A DNA stretch of 17,193 bases from Pseudomonadota bacterium (lineage in GTDB: Bacteria; Pseudomonadota; Gammaproteobacteria; Burkholderiales; Thiobacillaceae): the NCBI GenBank assembly GCA_021821425.1, contig JAKACL010000021.1, positions 1 through 17,193 of the forward strand, read 5' to 3'. A model generated the notes under the pieces. It worked only from the letters and a program-made list of their open reading frames with translations. It searched no databases and was not told the DNA's origin. The translations under genes were made by a program, and so were the position numbers. The stretch's first letter is position 1. Each line of letters starts with the position of its first letter. Below are positions 6,817 through 15,173 of the stretch, piece by piece.

Positions 6817-8715
6817 ATGAAAGAGAAACGCGGATTCCTGCAGCACTCGCTGCTGCTCAAGCTGGGCGGCGCGCTGGCTCTGATCGCCAGTTTTGCGATC
6901 CTCGGCATGGCCAGCTCAGGCATCATTGCCGAATCGATCCAGGGTAGCGGCGAAGCGATCAACCTGACCGGCAGCCTGCGTATGCAGACCTACCAGATGG
7001 CCACCCTGTCGCTGACGGCGCGACTGCCCGATGGCGGCGATGCGTCCACCCGCCTGCACCAGGCGATCGATCGCTTCGAGCTCAACCTCACCGATGCGCG
7101 CATCACCGCGATGATGCCGGCGCAAAACGAGACTGCGCTGTCGCAAAGCTATGCCAGGGTGCTGAACGACTGGCAGACGCGGGTGAAACCGCGCTTTCTC
7201 GCAGTAGCGGCCGGCCGGCCCGTACCGGCCGGGAGCCTGCCGCTGCTCGACGACGTCACGCTGTTCGTCGACGATATCCATGCGCTGGTCAAGCAGATCG
7301 AGCAGGACACCGAGGCGAAAATCCGGGTGCTGCGCATGGTGCTGGGCGCCGCGCTCTTGATGACGCTGCTGGTCGGCGCGCTGACGCTCTATCTGGCGCG
7401 CAACGACCTGATCCTGCCTTTGCGCGATCTGCTGTCGTTTGCCGCCAACGTCGGCCGCGGCAACCTCAAGGTGCGCACCGAGCACACCGGCACCGATGAG
7501 CTGGGGCGCCTCGGCCAGGCCTTCAACCTGATGGCGGAAGACCTCTCCAGGCTGTACCAGAATCTGGAAACGCGAGTGGCGGAAAAGACCGCCGAGCTCA
7601 CCATCGCCAACCGCTCGCTCGAATTGCTGTATCACTCGATCGCGCGGCTCTACAACGGGCCGGTGGCGCCGGATACCTATGCCATTCTGCTGAACGATCT
7701 GGAGAACGTGCTGGGCGTGGGCCACGGGCTGGCATGCCTGGTCGAAGCCGGCGAGACGCATGCGCGGGTGATCGCGAGCACGGTGCGGCCGCAGCAGGGC
7801 GACGCCGATCTGTGCGGCCTGATGAGCTGTGCCGAATGCCTGGCCCATCAGGACCTGGCGGTACACCCGCTGCAGAACGGACGGCGCGTGCTGTCGCTGC
7901 CCTTGAAGGACACCGAACACCACTATGGCGTGCTGCAGCTGGAAATGCCGCCGGGCAGGGAGCTGGCGCAGTGGCAGGTGCAACTGCTGGAAGCGCTGTC
8001 GCGCCACATTGGCATCGCCATCGGCACTGCGCGGCGCGCCGAACAGAGCCGCCGGCTGTCGCTGCTGGAAGAGCGCGCCGCGCTGGCGCGCGATCTGCAC
8101 GATTCGCTGGCGCAGTCGCTCGCCTACATGAAGATCCAGGTCAGTCGCCTGAAGCCGCTGGTCGACCGCGCGGACGCCGGCGCGGAAGCGGCCGAGGTGC
8201 TGGCCGAATTGCGCGAAGGCCTGAACAGCGCCTATCGCCAGCTGCGCGAACTGCTGACGACCTTCCGCCTGCGCATCGAGGGCGAGGGCCTGGCGGCGGC
8301 GCTGCAGACCACCGTGGCCGAATTTTCGGATCGCGGCGGCATCCCTGTCACGCTCGACGTGCACCTGGCCGGCTGCACGCTCAGTCCCAACGAGGAAATC
8401 CACGCGCTGCAGATCCTTCGCGAGGCGCTGTCCAACGTGCTCAACCACGCACGGGCGCACAAGGCCGAGGTCAGGGTGGTCTGCAACGGCGACGGCTCGG
8501 TGTCGGCCAGCGTCACCGACGACGGCCTCGGCATCCGCCAGGCCGCCGGCACGCATCATTACGGCATGACCATCATGGACGAACGGGCAAAAAACCTGGG
8601 CGGGCAGCTGACGGTCGAAAACCTGCCCATGCTCGGGACCCGCGTGACCCTGCATTTCATGCCGGGCGCCGCGCATGACGCCCCCATTCCGATTCACCCC
8701 GTGAGCAGAGTTTGA
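6817..8715 (+). CDS. narX: Nitrate/nitrite sensor histidine kinase NarX
   Basis: This is an inner-membrane sensor kinase of 632 residues that detects periplasmic nitrate and phosphorylates NarL. Domains in order: TM1 at about 13-32; periplasmic sensor at 33-170 with the nitrate-binding P-box (NLTGSLRMQTYQM, Arg55); TM2 at about 171-193; HAMP at 194-246; a central module at about 265-405 with a cysteine cluster (Cys333, Cys338, Cys341); a HisKA_3 domain with phosphoacceptor His428 (ARDLHDSLAQSL); and an HATPase domain with the N-box (REALSNVLNHA) and G1 box (DDGLGI). Length and order match E. coli NarX. The ATG at 6817 has GGAG 5 nt upstream. narL follows 5 nt after the stop, so the pair is surely one operon. 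It is divergent from the narK1-narK2-narG operon that it is expected to control. Confidence 0.96.
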   Translation: MKEKRGFLQHSLLLKLGGALALIASFAILGMASSGIIAESIQGSGEAINLTGSLRMQTYQMATLSLTARLPDGGDASTRLHQAIDRFELNLTDARITAMMPAQNETALSQSYARVLNDWQTRVKPRFLAVAAGRPVPAGSLPLLDDVTLFVDDIHALVKQIEQDTEAKIRVLRMVLGAALLMTLLVGALTLYLARNDLILPLRDLLSFAANVGRGNLKVRTEHTGTDELGRLGQAFNLMAEDLSRLYQNLETRVAEKTAELTIANRSLELLYHSIARLYNGPVAPDTYAILLNDLENVLGVGHGLACLVEAGETHARVIASTVRPQQGDADLCGLMSCAECLAHQDLAVHPLQNGRRVLSLPLKDTEHHYGVLQLEMPPGRELAQWQVQLLEALSRHIGIAIGTARRAEQSRRLSLLEERAALARDLHDSLAQSLAYMKIQVSRLKPLVDRADAGAEAAEVLAELREGLNSAYRQLRELLTTFRLRIEGEGLAAALQTTVAEFSDRGGIPVTLDVHLAGCTLSPNEEIHALQILREALSNVLNHARAHKAEVRVVCNGDGSVSASVTDDGLGIRQAAGTHHYGMTIMDERAKNLGGQLTVENLPMLGTRVTLHFMPGAAHDAPIPIHPVSRV

Positions 8716-8720
8716 GTTTG

Positions 8721-9380
8721 ATGAACCCGACAGAACCCCAGCGCATCCTGATCGTCGACGACCACCCGCTGTTCCGCAAGGGCGTAATCCAGCTGATCCA
8801 GGCCGCACCCGAATTCCGTTTCGTCGGCGAGGCACCCAGCGGCCGGGAAGGCATTCAGCTCGCGCACCGCCTGCATCCGGACATGATCCTGCTGGATCTG
8901 AACATGAAGGACATGAACGGCGTCGAGGTGCTGAAGACGCTGAAGGACGACGGTCTGGATGCGCGCATCATCATGCTGACCGTGTCCGACCAGGCGGAAG
9001 ACCTGATGGCCGCATTGCAGGCCGGCGCCGACGGCTACCTGCTGAAGGACATGGAACCGGAAGCGCTGATGCAGCAGCTGGTCGAGGCGGCGCACGGCAA
9101 GATTACCATCAGCGAAAGCCTGACACAGCTGCTGGTCGCCTCGCTGCGCGAAAAAAGCCGGCCTGTCAGTCTCGCCGAAGCCGCGCTGACCGAACAGGAA
9201 AGCCGCATCCTCGACCACCTGATCGACGGCAAGAGCAACAAGCTGATCGCCCGCGACATGGGCATCGCGGAAGGCACGGTGAAAGTCCACGTCAAGCACC
9301 TGCTGAAAAAACTCAACCTGCGCTCGCGGGTGGAGGCCGCGGTGTGGGCCGACCGCTGCCGGCGCCAGGCCAAGGCCTGA
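8721..9380 (+). CDS. narL: Nitrate/nitrite response regulator NarL
   Basis: This is a response regulator of 219 residues and the cognate partner of NarX. The receiver domain is at about 8-125, with acidic pocket residues Asp13 and Asp14 (LIVDDHPLF), phosphoacceptor Asp59 (ILLDLNMKDMNG), Thr87 and Lys109. A LuxR/NarL-type helix-turn-helix domain is at about 156-213 (LTEQESRILDHLIDGKSNKL, then GTVKVHVKHLLKKLNL). Phosphorylated NarL binds TACYYMT heptamers, and such heptamers occur in the narK1-narX region. I chose the ATG at 8721. An in-frame TTG at 8712 would overlap the narX stop and add three residues (start, Ser, Leu). No strong Shine-Dalgarno precedes either, so translation is probably coupled to narX. 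NarP is a possible alternative name, but pairing with NarX in one operon favours NarL. Confidence 0.94.
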   Translation: MNPTEPQRILIVDDHPLFRKGVIQLIQAAPEFRFVGEAPSGREGIQLAHRLHPDMILLDLNMKDMNGVEVLKTLKDDGLDARIIMLTVSDQAEDLMAALQAGADGYLLKDMEPEALMQQLVEAAHGKITISESLTQLLVASLREKSRPVSLAEAALTEQESRILDHLIDGKSNKLIARDMGIAEGTVKVHVKHLLKKLNLRSRVEAAVWADRCRRQAKA

Positions 9381-9574
9381 CACATGGCCGCCATCCAGGC
9401 CTTACTGCCCAGCCAAAATGCGGTTAACATTCAGGTCATTGCCGGCTTTTTTTCACATTTCAGTGCAGCCCCGGCAACGTAAGCCAGTCACATTTCCCGA
9501 GTCCACATATCCGCCCCGACGATCAGCCTGCTCCGGCAGCGTTGGTGAAAAACAGGGCCACACGAACACGACCG
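9381..9574 (+). other. Intergenic region between narL and the diguanylate cyclase gene
   Basis: This 194-nt stretch has no convincing gene. A run of seven T follows GCCGGC at 9441-9453 and may mark a weak terminator for narXL, although no long stem precedes it. TTGCCGG (9439-9445) can pair with CCGGCAA (9471-9477) over a 25-nt loop. A NarL-like heptamer with one mismatch (TACTGCC) starts at 9403. No clear -35/-10 pair stands out, so I cannot tell whether the next gene has its own promoter. Confidence 0.3.
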
Positions 9575-10777
9575 ATGCAGAACACCCGCAACAAAACCGA
9601 CGGCTCCGTTTTTGCCGGCTTCCGGCAGGTGCTCCACAAGGGCACGCTGATCTTCGCGCTGATCATCCTGGCGTTGTGCGTCATGATCTTCTACCAGCAC
9701 CAGCGCTCGGCCGAGTCCATCCGCTCGGTGGAGCACACACGACTGGTCGTGGCCTATATCGATTCGCTGCGTACCTATCTGCTCAACCTGGACACTGCAG
9801 TGCGCAAGTATGCCGAGTCGCAGAATCCCGCCGACCTCGATCCCGACCTGATTTGCCGCCAGTCGTCGTGCCCCAGTGCCGAACATCTGATCGCGCTGAT
9901 CGGCGCCGACGACCCGCGTGCGGCGCGGCTGGCACCGCTGCCGTCATTGCAATCGGCATTGGAAACCGGGTTCAGCGCGTTGCAGGAACGCGCGGCGGCG
10001 GACGGCGAGACCACGGCGCCGGAACGCGAGCTGGCGGGATTCGACAAGTCCGCCATCGAGCAGATTCACCGCATCCTGATCGAAATCGGGCGCGATGAAC
10101 TGCGCCAGCTGGACACACGCGAAAAGGCGCGGATCGAGGACCAGAACTGGTCGTCGATGCTGCTGGGCATGGCCGGCCTGTGGACCGGGCTGGCGCTGCT
10201 CGGGCTGTACCGGGAAACCACGCGCCTGATCAAGGCGGGTATCGAGGCCGAGCAGACGATCCGCCAGCTCAGCCTGCGCGACCCGCTGACGGGTCTGGCC
10301 AACCGCCGCTTCCTGCTCGAAAACGAAAAGCACCTGTTTGCCGGCGCCCGCCGCGCACGAACGCAGATGGCCGTGCTGGCCATCGACCTCGACGACTTCA
10401 AGGCGGTCAACGACCGCCATGGGCATGCGGCCGGCGATACGGTGCTGCTGACCTCGTCGGAGCGGATGAAGCAGCTGCTGCGCGAGTCGGATGTGATCGC
10501 GCGTCTGGGCGGCGACGAGTTCGTCATCGTGCTGGGACAGGTCGACAACGCCGCGGCGGCGCGCGAAGTCGCAAGCCGGGTGGTGGAACGCCTGCGCCAG
10601 CCGATCCCGCTGGAGGACGGGCACATCGCCCACATCGGCGCGTCGGTGGGCATCGCGATGTGCGACCCGGACGGGGACACGCTCGACACGCTGATCAAGC
10701 AGGCGGACGCGGCGCTGTATACGGCGAAGCGCGAGGGAAAGAACACTTATCGTGAGGCCGCTGCCACGGTCGTATAA
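9575..10777 (+). CDS. Membrane diguanylate cyclase with CHASE3-like sensor and GGDEF domain
   Basis: This protein is predicted to make cyclic di-GMP from two GTP in response to a periplasmic cue. It has 400 residues from the ATG at 9575. TM1 is at about 24-40, a periplasmic region at about 41-190 and TM2 at about 193-212. A GGDEF domain fills about 230-392, with the intact active-site motif GGDEF at 312-316 and an RESD inhibitory-site motif (303-306) five residues before it. Activity with product inhibition is therefore likely. The periplasmic segment (VEHTRLVVAYIDSLRTYLLN, then AVRKYAES) resembles CHASE3 domains by eye. It carries two cysteines five residues apart (Cys94 and Cys99). In-frame TTG (9542) and GTG (9545) starts exist upstream, and none of the starts has a good Shine-Dalgarno. 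It is codirectional with narXL but 194 nt away, so a nitrate link is only inference. Confidence 0.88.
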   Translation: MQNTRNKTDGSVFAGFRQVLHKGTLIFALIILALCVMIFYQHQRSAESIRSVEHTRLVVAYIDSLRTYLLNLDTAVRKYAESQNPADLDPDLICRQSSCPSAEHLIALIGADDPRAARLAPLPSLQSALETGFSALQERAAADGETTAPERELAGFDKSAIEQIHRILIEIGRDELRQLDTREKARIEDQNWSSMLLGMAGLWTGLALLGLYRETTRLIKAGIEAEQTIRQLSLRDPLTGLANRRFLLENEKHLFAGARRARTQMAVLAIDLDDFKAVNDRHGHAAGDTVLLTSSERMKQLLRESDVIARLGGDEFVIVLGQVDNAAAAREVASRVVERLRQPIPLEDGHIAHIGASVGIAMCDPDGDTLDTLIKQADAALYTAKREGKNTYREAAATVV

Positions 10778-10818
10778 CGCGCCCAGTCCACATGTTCCAG
10801 TCAGTGGCAACCGGCGTA

Positions 10819-10833
10819 ACCGCTGGCAGCGGT
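10819..10833. terminator. Short hairpin between convergent genes
   Basis: ACCGCT-GGC-AGCGGT is a perfect 6-bp stem with a 3-nt loop in the 60-nt gap between the ends of the diguanylate cyclase gene and hypE. It has no T-run on either side, so it is at best a weak terminator for the two converging transcripts. Confidence 0.3.
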
Positions 10834-10837
10834 AGCG

Positions 10838-11842
10838 TCAGCAGATCCGCGGCAGCGGATCGTCTTCCAGTTCGTCCAGCACCCGCCGGCCGCCGAGCGG
10901 GGTGTTCAGGATCACGCGCCCACCGCCGACTTCGACGTGGCCGATGACGGCGGCGGCGCGGCCTTCGGGCAGCGCGTGCCAGCGTCGGAGGATTTCGTCC
11001 GCCGCGAAGGGATCGGCGACGGCGACGATGCGGCCTTCGCACGCGAGGAAATACGGGTCGTAGCCCAGGATGTCGCAGACCGACACCACCTGCGGCCGCA
11101 CCGGCACGGCAGCTTGGTCGAGCGCCACGCTGTGGCCGCTGGCGCGCGCGATTTCATGGGCGACTGTGGCAAGCCCGCCGCGCGTCGGGTCGCGCATGAA
11201 CTTCAAGTCGGGCAGGTCGCGGATGGCGCGCGCCAGCGGCAGCACCGATGCGGAATCCGAGTGCAGTTCGCCGGCAAGGCCAAATTGCTCGCGCGCCAGC
11301 ATCACCGCCACGCCGTGGTCGCCCACCGGTCCGGACACCAGCACCACGTCGCCGGGCGCGACGCGCCGCAGCGAAAGCTGGGCCCCCGCGCGGCGCACGC
11401 CGATGCCGGTGACGGACAGATAGAGCCCGCCGCCTTCCCCGCGCCGCACCACCTTGGTGTCGCCGGCCACCACGGCTGCATGGCTCTGCCGGGCCGCCCG
11501 CGCAAAGCTGGCAATGTAGCGGTCGAGCGCCGCGATTTCCAGGCCTTCCTCGATCAACGCAGAGAGGGTGAAAAAAAGCGGATCGGCGCCGGCCACGGCA
11601 AGGTCGTTGACCACGCCATGCACCGCGAGCGAACCGATGTCGCCGCCGGGAAACGCCAGCGGCTCGACGGTAAAGCCGTCGGTGGTGACCATCAGTTCGC
11701 CGTCCACGCGCGGCAGCAGCACCGAATCGGCATCGGTGTCGAGCAGCGGGTTGCCGAGGTGGCGGTCGAAAATGTCGGTAATCAGCTCGCGCATCAGGCG
11801 GCCGCCGTTGCCGTGCGCGAGCAGGATGCGGGTGTCGTCCAT
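10838..11842 (-). CDS. hypE: Hydrogenase maturation protein HypE (carbamoyl dehydratase)
   Basis: HypE takes a carbamoyl group from HypF onto its C-terminal cysteine. It dehydrates it with ATP to a thiocyanate and donates the cyanide ligand for the NiFe-hydrogenase iron. The protein has 334 residues and belongs to the PurM/AIR-synthase-like family. Visible features are the N-terminal AHGNGGRLMRELI, the nucleotide-site segment GDTKVVRRGEGGGLY, the MRDPTRGGLATV segment, and the ending PRIC, in which the last residue Cys334 is the carrier cysteine. It is the last gene of the hyp operon, 18 nt after hypF. No clear Shine-Dalgarno precedes its ATG, so reinitiation after hypF is likely. It converges with the diguanylate cyclase gene. 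Confidence 0.97.
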   Translation of the reverse strand: MDDTRILLAHGNGGRLMRELITDIFDRHLGNPLLDTDADSVLLPRVDGELMVTTDGFTVEPLAFPGGDIGSLAVHGVVNDLAVAGADPLFFTLSALIEEGLEIAALDRYIASFARAARQSHAAVVAGDTKVVRRGEGGGLYLSVTGIGVRRAGAQLSLRRVAPGDVVLVSGPVGDHGVAVMLAREQFGLAGELHSDSASVLPLARAIRDLPDLKFMRDPTRGGLATVAHEIARASGHSVALDQAAVPVRPQVVSVCDILGYDPYFLACEGRIVAVADPFAADEILRRWHALPEGRAAAVIGHVEVGGGRVILNTPLGGRRVLDELEDDPLPRIC

Positions 11843-11860
11843 GGTTGTATTGGGATGGTT

Positions 11861-14083
11861 TTATGCAAACAGAAATTCGATGACCTGCCCGAAGCTTAAC
11901 CCGGCATCGTTCACCGGGAGCCGTCGCGGCAAATGGACACGGAAACCGGCGACCTCGAGTCGCGCGATCGCGGCTTCGGCCAGCAGGCGATTCTGGAACA
12001 CGCCGCCGGTCAGTCCGACGGAATCGATGCCGGTTTGCGCGCGCAGCAGCTGCGCTTGATCGACCAGCGCCTGCGCCAGGCTGTAGTGGAAGCGGGCCGC
12101 GCGTTCGGATTGCGGCCGCGTGGCGTCGGCGAGCATGGGCAAGAGCGGCGCCCAGTGGCTGCGCCAGATCCCGGCAGCGTCGCGTTCAAGCGGGAGCGGA
12201 ATGGCATCGCCGCCGCCGCTGGCGATCGCTTCCAGCCGCATTGGCCCTTCGCCCTCGAAACTGGCGTGGGTGCAGACGCCGCACAGCGCCGCTGCCGCAT
12301 CGAACAGGCGGCCGACCGAGGAACTGGCCGGACTGTTGCGCCGGGCCGACCAGGCCTGATGCAGCGCATCCGGCGCAAAGGACGCGGGCTGGCCGGTTTC
12401 CCACAGCAGCGCCGCCGCAGCTCGCCACGGCTCGCGTCCGGCCTTGTCGCCGCCGGGCAGGCGAAATGGCATGAATGACGCGGCGCGCTGCCAGCGGCCG
12501 GGCGCGCCGGTGAAGGCCTCGCCGCCCCACAGGGTCTGATCCGCGCCAAGGCCGACGCCGTCCCAGGCGAACACGATCCATGCGTTCACCTCCGGATATT
12601 CCCAGGCCAGCGCCGAGGCATGGGCGGGGTGGTGCCCGATTTCGGTCAGCGGCAAATGGCTGTCGCGGGCAAAGCGGCGATAACCGTAGCCGGGATGCCG
12701 ATCCACCAGCATGCGCATGGCCTGCACCTGATACAGGCGCTGCAGGTCGGCCGCCACCTGCGCCAGCGTATCCAGGCTGCGCACGGTGTCGAGTTCGCCG
12801 ATATGCGGCGAGACGACGGCACGCGTGCCCCAGGCAAGGCACACGGTATTTTTCATGTGGCTGCCGAGCGCCATCACCGGCATCGGCAGCGCGGCCGGCA
12901 GCGCGAACTCCAGCGGCGCATTGCCGCGCCCCAGCCGCAGCGGGCGCGGCACGCCGGCGATCACGCGATACACCGGATCGTCGGCCGGCCGCACGATGGG
13001 CCGGTTGTGATGCAGGAAGGCATCGGCGATGGGAACGAGCCGGGTGTGCGCTTCGTCGTTGTCGGTCAGCACCGGCTCGCCGGACAGGTTGCCCGAGGTG
13101 GCGACCAGCGGCCCGCCAAAGTCGGCAAGCAACAGTGCATGCAGCGGCGAGTAGGGCAGCAGACAGCCGACTTCCGCCAGACCGGGCGCAAGATGTTCGG
13201 AGAGCCCGGCACCGGCGCGTTTCGGCAGCAGCACGATGGGGCGCTCGGGCGCGGTGAGCCGCGTTTCAATTTCAGTCGTGGTGCGAATAACTTCGCGCAA
13301 GGCATTGATATTACTAAACATGATGGCCAGAGGTTTGGCCGGTCGCGACTTGCGTGCGCGCAGCGCGGCCACGGCCCGATCGTTGCGGGCATCGCACATC
13401 AGGTGATACCCGCCGACGCCTTTGACCGCGACGATTTTTCCTGCGCGCAGCGCGGAGACGGTGGCCCCGAGCGCGCCTTCGTCCCCCTCATGCGTGACGC
13501 CATTCGCGACGAAGCGCAGGTGCGGACCGCACACCGGGCAGGCGATCGGTTCGGCATGGAAGCGGCGGTCGAGCGGGTTTTCGTATTCGCGGCGGCACTC
13601 CGGGCACAGGGGAAAGTCGCGCATCGCCGTGTTGGATCGATCGTAGGGCAGGGCGGTGATCAGGGTGTAACGTGGGCCGCACTGGGTGCAGTTGATGAAG
13701 GGATAGCGGTGGCGACGATTGGCCGGGTCGTGCAGTTCGGCCAGGCAGTCGTCGCAGACGAAGCCATCTGGGGGCAGATGGACGTCGGCATGACTCGATA
13801 CAGAGCTGTCGAGGATGGAAAACGCTGCGGCGTGTTCGGCTTCGCAGACGGCAATGGCCAGCGGGCCGGGAGCGGACAGCGGCGGCGCCTCGTTCAGCAG
13901 CGCATCGTTGAAAAGCTGGAGTTGCGCGGGCCTGCCTTCGGCATGAATTTCCACCGCGCCATCGACGTTGCGCACCCAGCCGGTGATGCCATGCTGATGC
14001 GCCAGGCGATAGACGAAGGGCCGGAAGCCCACGCCCTGCACCCGGCCATTGATGGTGATGAACCGGGCAATGCGCTCAGGCAT
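11861..14083 (-). CDS. hypF: Carbamoyltransferase HypF
   Basis: HypF uses carbamoyl phosphate and ATP to form carbamoyl-AMP and passes the carbamoyl group to HypE for cyanide synthesis. The protein has 740 residues, close to E. coli HypF (750). Domains in order: acylphosphatase at about 5-92 (INGRVQGVGFRPFVYRLA); two zinc-finger-like units with Cys110, 113, 132, 135 and Cys160, 163, 182, 185; a YrdC-like domain at about 205-390 (KGVGGYHLMCDA, ATSGNLSGEP); and a Kae1-like domain from about 405 to the end, with the metal-binding histidines in IGHHPAHASALAWEY (484-488) and the GGVFQNRLL motif at about 693. The ATG at 14083 overlaps the hypD end by 8 nt (ATGCCTGA). That and the lack of a Shine-Dalgarno suggest translational coupling. 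All key motifs are present. Confidence 0.97.
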   Translation of the reverse strand: MPERIARFITINGRVQGVGFRPFVYRLAHQHGITGWVRNVDGAVEIHAEGRPAQLQLFNDALLNEAPPLSAPGPLAIAVCEAEHAAAFSILDSSVSSHADVHLPPDGFVCDDCLAELHDPANRRHRYPFINCTQCGPRYTLITALPYDRSNTAMRDFPLCPECRREYENPLDRRFHAEPIACPVCGPHLRFVANGVTHEGDEGALGATVSALRAGKIVAVKGVGGYHLMCDARNDRAVAALRARKSRPAKPLAIMFSNINALREVIRTTTEIETRLTAPERPIVLLPKRAGAGLSEHLAPGLAEVGCLLPYSPLHALLLADFGGPLVATSGNLSGEPVLTDNDEAHTRLVPIADAFLHHNRPIVRPADDPVYRVIAGVPRPLRLGRGNAPLEFALPAALPMPVMALGSHMKNTVCLAWGTRAVVSPHIGELDTVRSLDTLAQVAADLQRLYQVQAMRMLVDRHPGYGYRRFARDSHLPLTEIGHHPAHASALAWEYPEVNAWIVFAWDGVGLGADQTLWGGEAFTGAPGRWQRAASFMPFRLPGGDKAGREPWRAAAALLWETGQPASFAPDALHQAWSARRNSPASSSVGRLFDAAAALCGVCTHASFEGEGPMRLEAIASGGGDAIPLPLERDAAGIWRSHWAPLLPMLADATRPQSERAARFHYSLAQALVDQAQLLRAQTGIDSVGLTGGVFQNRLLAEAAIARLEVAGFRVHLPRRLPVNDAGLSFGQVIEFLFA

Positions 14084-15173
14084 CGACGGCTACGCGCACG
14101 CCGCCCGCCCACCAGATGCGGCAGGCGCCTTCGTCCGACACCATGCAGGGGCCGACCGGGTTGCGCGGGGTGCAGGCACGGCCGTAGATGCGGCACTGGT
14201 TGGGGTAGATCTTGCCGAGCACGACCTGCGCGCAATCGCAGCCGGGCGGCATTTCGCCGGCACGGCGGCGGCTGGGATCGCTGTGGTTGGGGAACAGCAG
14301 GCATGCGTCGTGTCTGGCATACGCGGGCTTGAGCGCATAACCCGAGCGCGGAATGATGCCGATGCCGCGCCAGTGGGCGTCGACGATGTCGAGGGTTTCA
14401 TGGAGCAAACGGCGCGCAGTGGGATTGCCGCCGGGATGCGCGACTTCGCGGTAGCAGTTGTCGAGAAAGCGCTCGCCGGTTTTCAGTTGCCGCAGCACGG
14501 AATAGAACGACGCCAAGAGCGATTCGGTGCCGAAGCCGGCGACGGCAGCGGGGATCTTGTGCTGATCAACAACGAAGGTCCATTCCTCCGGCCCCATCAC
14601 GGTAGAGACGTGGCCGGGCGCGACCAGCGCATCGAAGCCGGGCGTGCCGGCGTCCAGCAGCATCGCCACCGCCGGCCAGGTCAGGCGGCCGGACAGCAGG
14701 ATGGACAGATTGTCGGGCAGGCCCTCGGCCAGCATCGCCGCGACCGGCGCCGTCGTGGTTTCGAAGCCGGCGGCAAACAACACCACTGGGCGATCGGGGT
14801 TGTCCAGCGCGATCCTGCGCGCATCGAGCGGGCTGGCGATCGGACGCACGTCGGCACCGGCCGCCTGCGCCTCGGCGAGCGAATGCACCTCGCCTTTCTT
14901 CACATTGACCGGTACCCGCAGCATGTCGCCGAAGGCGACCAGGATGACCTTGTCCACGAGCGCGAGCTGCATGGCCTGGTAGACGTCTTCCTCCGGACAC
15001 ACGCACACCGGACAGCCGGGACCGGGCACCAGCTCGATCCATTTGGGCAACGCGCCGCGCAGGCCGGCGTGGGTAATCGAACGCTCGTGGCCGCCGCACA
15101 CGTTCATGATCTTGACCGTGCGGTCGAACTCGAGCGCGTGGATTTTCTCCAGCCAGGCGCGGGCCTCGATCAT
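14076..15173 (-). CDS. hypD: Fe-S scaffold protein HypD for hydrogenase Fe(CN)2CO assembly
   Basis: HypD carries a [4Fe-4S] cluster. Together with HypC it forms the scaffold on which the Fe(CN)2CO group is built using cyanide from HypE. The protein has 365 residues (E. coli HypD 373). Conserved motifs are VCGGHE at 25-30, GPGCPVCVCP at 51-60, GFETTTAP at 136-143 and a C-terminal cysteine-rich region with Cys312, 314, 327, 334, 343 and 351 that should bind the cluster. The start at 15173 is fixed by the conserved N-terminus MIEARAWLEKIHALEFDRTV. It overlaps the hypB stop by one base (TGATG on the minus strand). The open frame continues far upstream antiphase through hypB, which is not coding. 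hypF begins 8 nt before the hypD stop. Confidence 0.97.
   Translation of the reverse strand: MIEARAWLEKIHALEFDRTVKIMNVCGGHERSITHAGLRGALPKWIELVPGPGCPVCVCPEEDVYQAMQLALVDKVILVAFGDMLRVPVNVKKGEVHSLAEAQAAGADVRPIASPLDARRIALDNPDRPVVLFAAGFETTTAPVAAMLAEGLPDNLSILLSGRLTWPAVAMLLDAGTPGFDALVAPGHVSTVMGPEEWTFVVDQHKIPAAVAGFGTESLLASFYSVLRQLKTGERFLDNCYREVAHPGGNPTARRLLHETLDIVDAHWRGIGIIPRSGYALKPAYARHDACLLFPNHSDPSRRRAGEMPPGCDCAQVVLGKIYPNQCRIYGRACTPRNPVGPCMVSDEGACRIWWAGGVRVAVDA

Noticed and set aside
6916..8835. 639-codon minus-strand frame opposite narX
   Set aside because: Antisense shadow; narX and narL are complete and motif-rich on the plus strand.
9418..10098. 226-codon plus-strand frame overlapping the start of the diguanylate cyclase gene
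   Set aside because: It is a shifted frame over a gene with clear membrane segments and GGDEF motif. The translation is Arg/Pro-rich and featureless.
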